Part shown: positions 6,814 to 7,019 of the stretch, in pieces
Numbering within the stretch: position 1 is the stretch's first letter
Layout of the letters: each line of letters opens with the position of its first letter
Assembly: GCA_913056415.1 (NCBI GenBank)
Contig: CAJXNA010000104.1
Span: forward strand, 1 to 7,019
Length of the DNA: 7,019 bases
Source: an uncultured Chloroflexota bacterium
GTDB taxonomy: Bacteria > Chloroflexota > Dehalococcoidia > SM23-28-2 > RBG-16-64-32
Direction: 5' to 3'
Notes under the pieces: generated by a model
Database searches by the model: none
Told to the model about the DNA's origin: nothing
The model's input: the letters and a program-made list of their open reading frames with translations, nothing else
Made by a program: the position numbers and the translations under genes

Positions 6814-7019
6814 TCGTTTTGGGCCGCGGGGCGGGAGGCTCAGATAGGAGGCCGGGGCGCGGCCGGGCCGTCAAGGGGTGGATGACATCGAGGGGAAGGA
6901 GGACAGTGGACAGGAGTTGGCGGATGGGACCAGCCTCAGGCGGATGGTGTTAAGGTGCGGGTACGCCTTCCAGCGTAGGGCGAACGGGGGTGAAGGTGGA
7001 AGGGGGAGACGGCAGCAGA

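Larger units (their letters stand above)
6658..7019. other. Non-coding tail after ppdK, no supportable gene
   Basis: These 362 bp hold no ORF with a recognisable protein or convincing start. The first part (about 6700-6820) is T/G-rich with GTTTGG repeats. The second (about 6840-7019) is strongly purine-rich on the + strand, with many GGGG, GGAGG and GGTGGA runs. It contains a 9-bp direct repeat GGCGGATGG at 6919-6927 and 6939-6947, and an inverted pair GGCCGCG (6822-6828) and CGCGGCC (6858-6864). One + frame is open from 6848 to the window edge, with a GTG at 6878, but its translation is low-complexity (Gly/Arg/Gln-rich) and resembles nothing I know. The tail may be an intergenic repeat whose other copies lie elsewhere in the genome. 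Confidence 0.6.

Noticed and set aside
6452..6874. 140-codon reverse-strand ORF across the end of ppdK and the tail
   Set aside because: It is mostly antisense to ppdK, its translation is Pro/Arg-rich low complexity, and no domain is seen; long antisense frames are common in high-GC DNA.
6848..7019. Forward frame open to the window edge with GTG at 6878
   Set aside because: No properly spaced ribosome-binding site, low-complexity Gly/Arg/Gln translation and no recognisable motif; it cannot be judged without sequence to the right.

Overview
This window is high-GC bacterial DNA with every supported gene on the + strand. It holds a tight housekeeping cluster followed by a separately promoted central-carbon gene. 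The order is the 3' end of cmk (cytidylate kinase), plsC (1-acylglycerol-3-phosphate acyltransferase), ispH (last enzyme of the MEP isoprenoid pathway), glmS (glutamine-fructose-6-phosphate aminotransferase), a leader region with a promoter and a possible short leader ORF, ppdK (pyruvate phosphate dikinase), and about 360 bp of non-coding DNA to the right edge. IspH and bacterial-type PlsC show that this is a bacterium. The cmk-plsC-ispH order is known from Firmicutes and Chloroflexota. High GC together with an enlarged PPDK makes a Chloroflexota-like lineage (for example Dehalococcoidia) my best guess, but this is an inference from memory and not proven by the window.

Layout: cmk and plsC overlap by 4 bp (GTGA), and plsC and ispH are 2 bp apart, so these three are almost certainly co-transcribed and translationally coupled. 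A 77-bp gap with a good Shine-Dalgarno but no convincing promoter separates ispH from glmS, so glmS may be the last gene of the same operon. Together they supply precursors for nucleotides, membrane phospholipids, isoprenoids (including undecaprenyl carrier) and amino sugars, which are all inputs to growth and envelope synthesis. The 241-bp glmS-ppdK gap contains a perfect TATAAT -10 box and a perfect AAGGAGG ribosome-binding site. That site serves not ppdK but a 26-codon ORF whose TGA overlaps the ppdK ATG (TGATG). ppdK is complete, carries all expected catalytic motifs, and has an extra charged helical segment of about 40 residues between the start of the PEP-binding barrel and its conserved RLLD-PLHEF motif.

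After ppdK there is a small hairpin, a perfect 12-bp palindrome resembling a LacI-family operator core, a scatter of GTTTGG repeats, and a purine-rich stretch with no supportable gene. I see no mobile element, CRISPR array, tRNA or rRNA. The window is mostly ordinary core metabolism. The parts most worth a second look are the ppdK leader, the PPDK insertion and the repeat-bearing tail.
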